Below, piece after piece: positions 5,556 through 5,628 of a stretch of DNA of 5,628 nt. Made by a program: the position numbers and the translations under genes. The DNA lies in NCBI GenBank assembly GCA_031287585.1, contig JAITST010000325.1:1-5628 (forward strand). Direction: 5' to 3'. Each line of letters opens with the position of its first letter. Positions within the stretch are counted from its first letter, which is position 1. Source of the DNA: Planctomycetaceae bacterium (lineage in GTDB: Bacteria; Planctomycetota; Planctomycetia; Pirellulales; Thermoguttaceae). The notes beneath the pieces are model-generated. The model worked only from the letters and a program-made list of their open reading frames with translations. It was not told the DNA's origin and did not search any database.

Positions 5556-5628
5556 ATGTTTACTATCACCTCCCGTTCCGATACCGAAGCCCTGCTTCTC
5601 GAAAAATTTCAAGCCCTTCTCTCCGAAC
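5556..5628 (+). CDS. N-terminus of an unidentified protein (partial, runs off right edge)
   Basis: Twenty-four complete codons from ATG 5556 read MFTITSRSDTEALLLEKF and onward, with no stop before the window ends. A Shine-Dalgarno AAGGA lies 6 nt upstream. The start is soluble-looking, with no signal peptide, and turns into a probable amphipathic helix (EALLLEKFQALL). I do not recognise the family from so little. Codon choice is C-ending (ATC, ACC, TCC, GCC, CTC), unlike the end of the kinase just upstream. It is on the same strand as the kinase after an 86-base gap, so co-transcription is possible but not shown. Confidence 0.6.
   Translation, partial: MFTITSRSDTEALLLEKFQALLSE

Overview
The window looks like ordinary to accessory chromosomal DNA of a bacterium of moderate G+C, most likely a member of the Planctomycetota or a similar lineage. 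This placement is inference. It rests on three things: a secreted, C-terminally membrane-anchored protein whose conserved 'LPADAFSLQRLGL..GD' segment I associate with planctomycete secreted proteins; a Cys-rich secreted protein with beta-flower-like repeats; and uneven Shine-Dalgarno use. No rRNA, tRNA or universal marker gene is present to settle it.

Layout, left to right. (1) Positions 1-949, minus strand: the N-terminal 316 residues of an exported protein that runs off the left edge. It has a signal peptide, a Cys/His-rich middle with two copies of the same five-cysteine module, and the start of a repeat domain of the form '(G)xVYDxxGNxVGx'. (2) Positions 950-1415: a gene-free stretch with a 28-bp imperfect direct repeat, three copies of ATAATCGGAA and an inverted repeat close to the downstream start. 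(3) Positions 1416-2740, minus strand: a two-gene unit. A 401-residue exported protein with a C-terminal transmembrane helix is followed by a 40-codon ORF whose ATG overlaps the upstream stop (ATGA) and has a GGAGG ribosome binding site 7 nt away. (4) Positions 2741-3489: a divergent intergenic region invaded by a 5'-truncated IS5-type transposase remnant (2998-3372, minus). (5) Positions 3490-5469, plus strand: a 659-residue soluble hybrid sensor histidine kinase (PAS-like, HisKA, HATPase_c, REC1, REC2). (6) Position 5556 to the right edge: the first 24 codons of a plus-strand gene with a good ribosome binding site and no recognisable product.

The genes do not form one obvious pathway. The kinase has no adjacent response regulator or Hpt protein in view, and its divergent neighbour is an exported protein it could in principle control. 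The points most worth following up are the duplicated five-Cys module in the left-edge protein, the translationally coupled 40-aa ORF, and an abrupt switch of isoleucine codon use at the last receiver domain of the kinase (2 of 21 ATA in the PAS-to-HATPase part, 11 of 12 in REC2). I found no clear new defence, CRISPR or mobile system; the only mobile DNA is the dead IS fragment.
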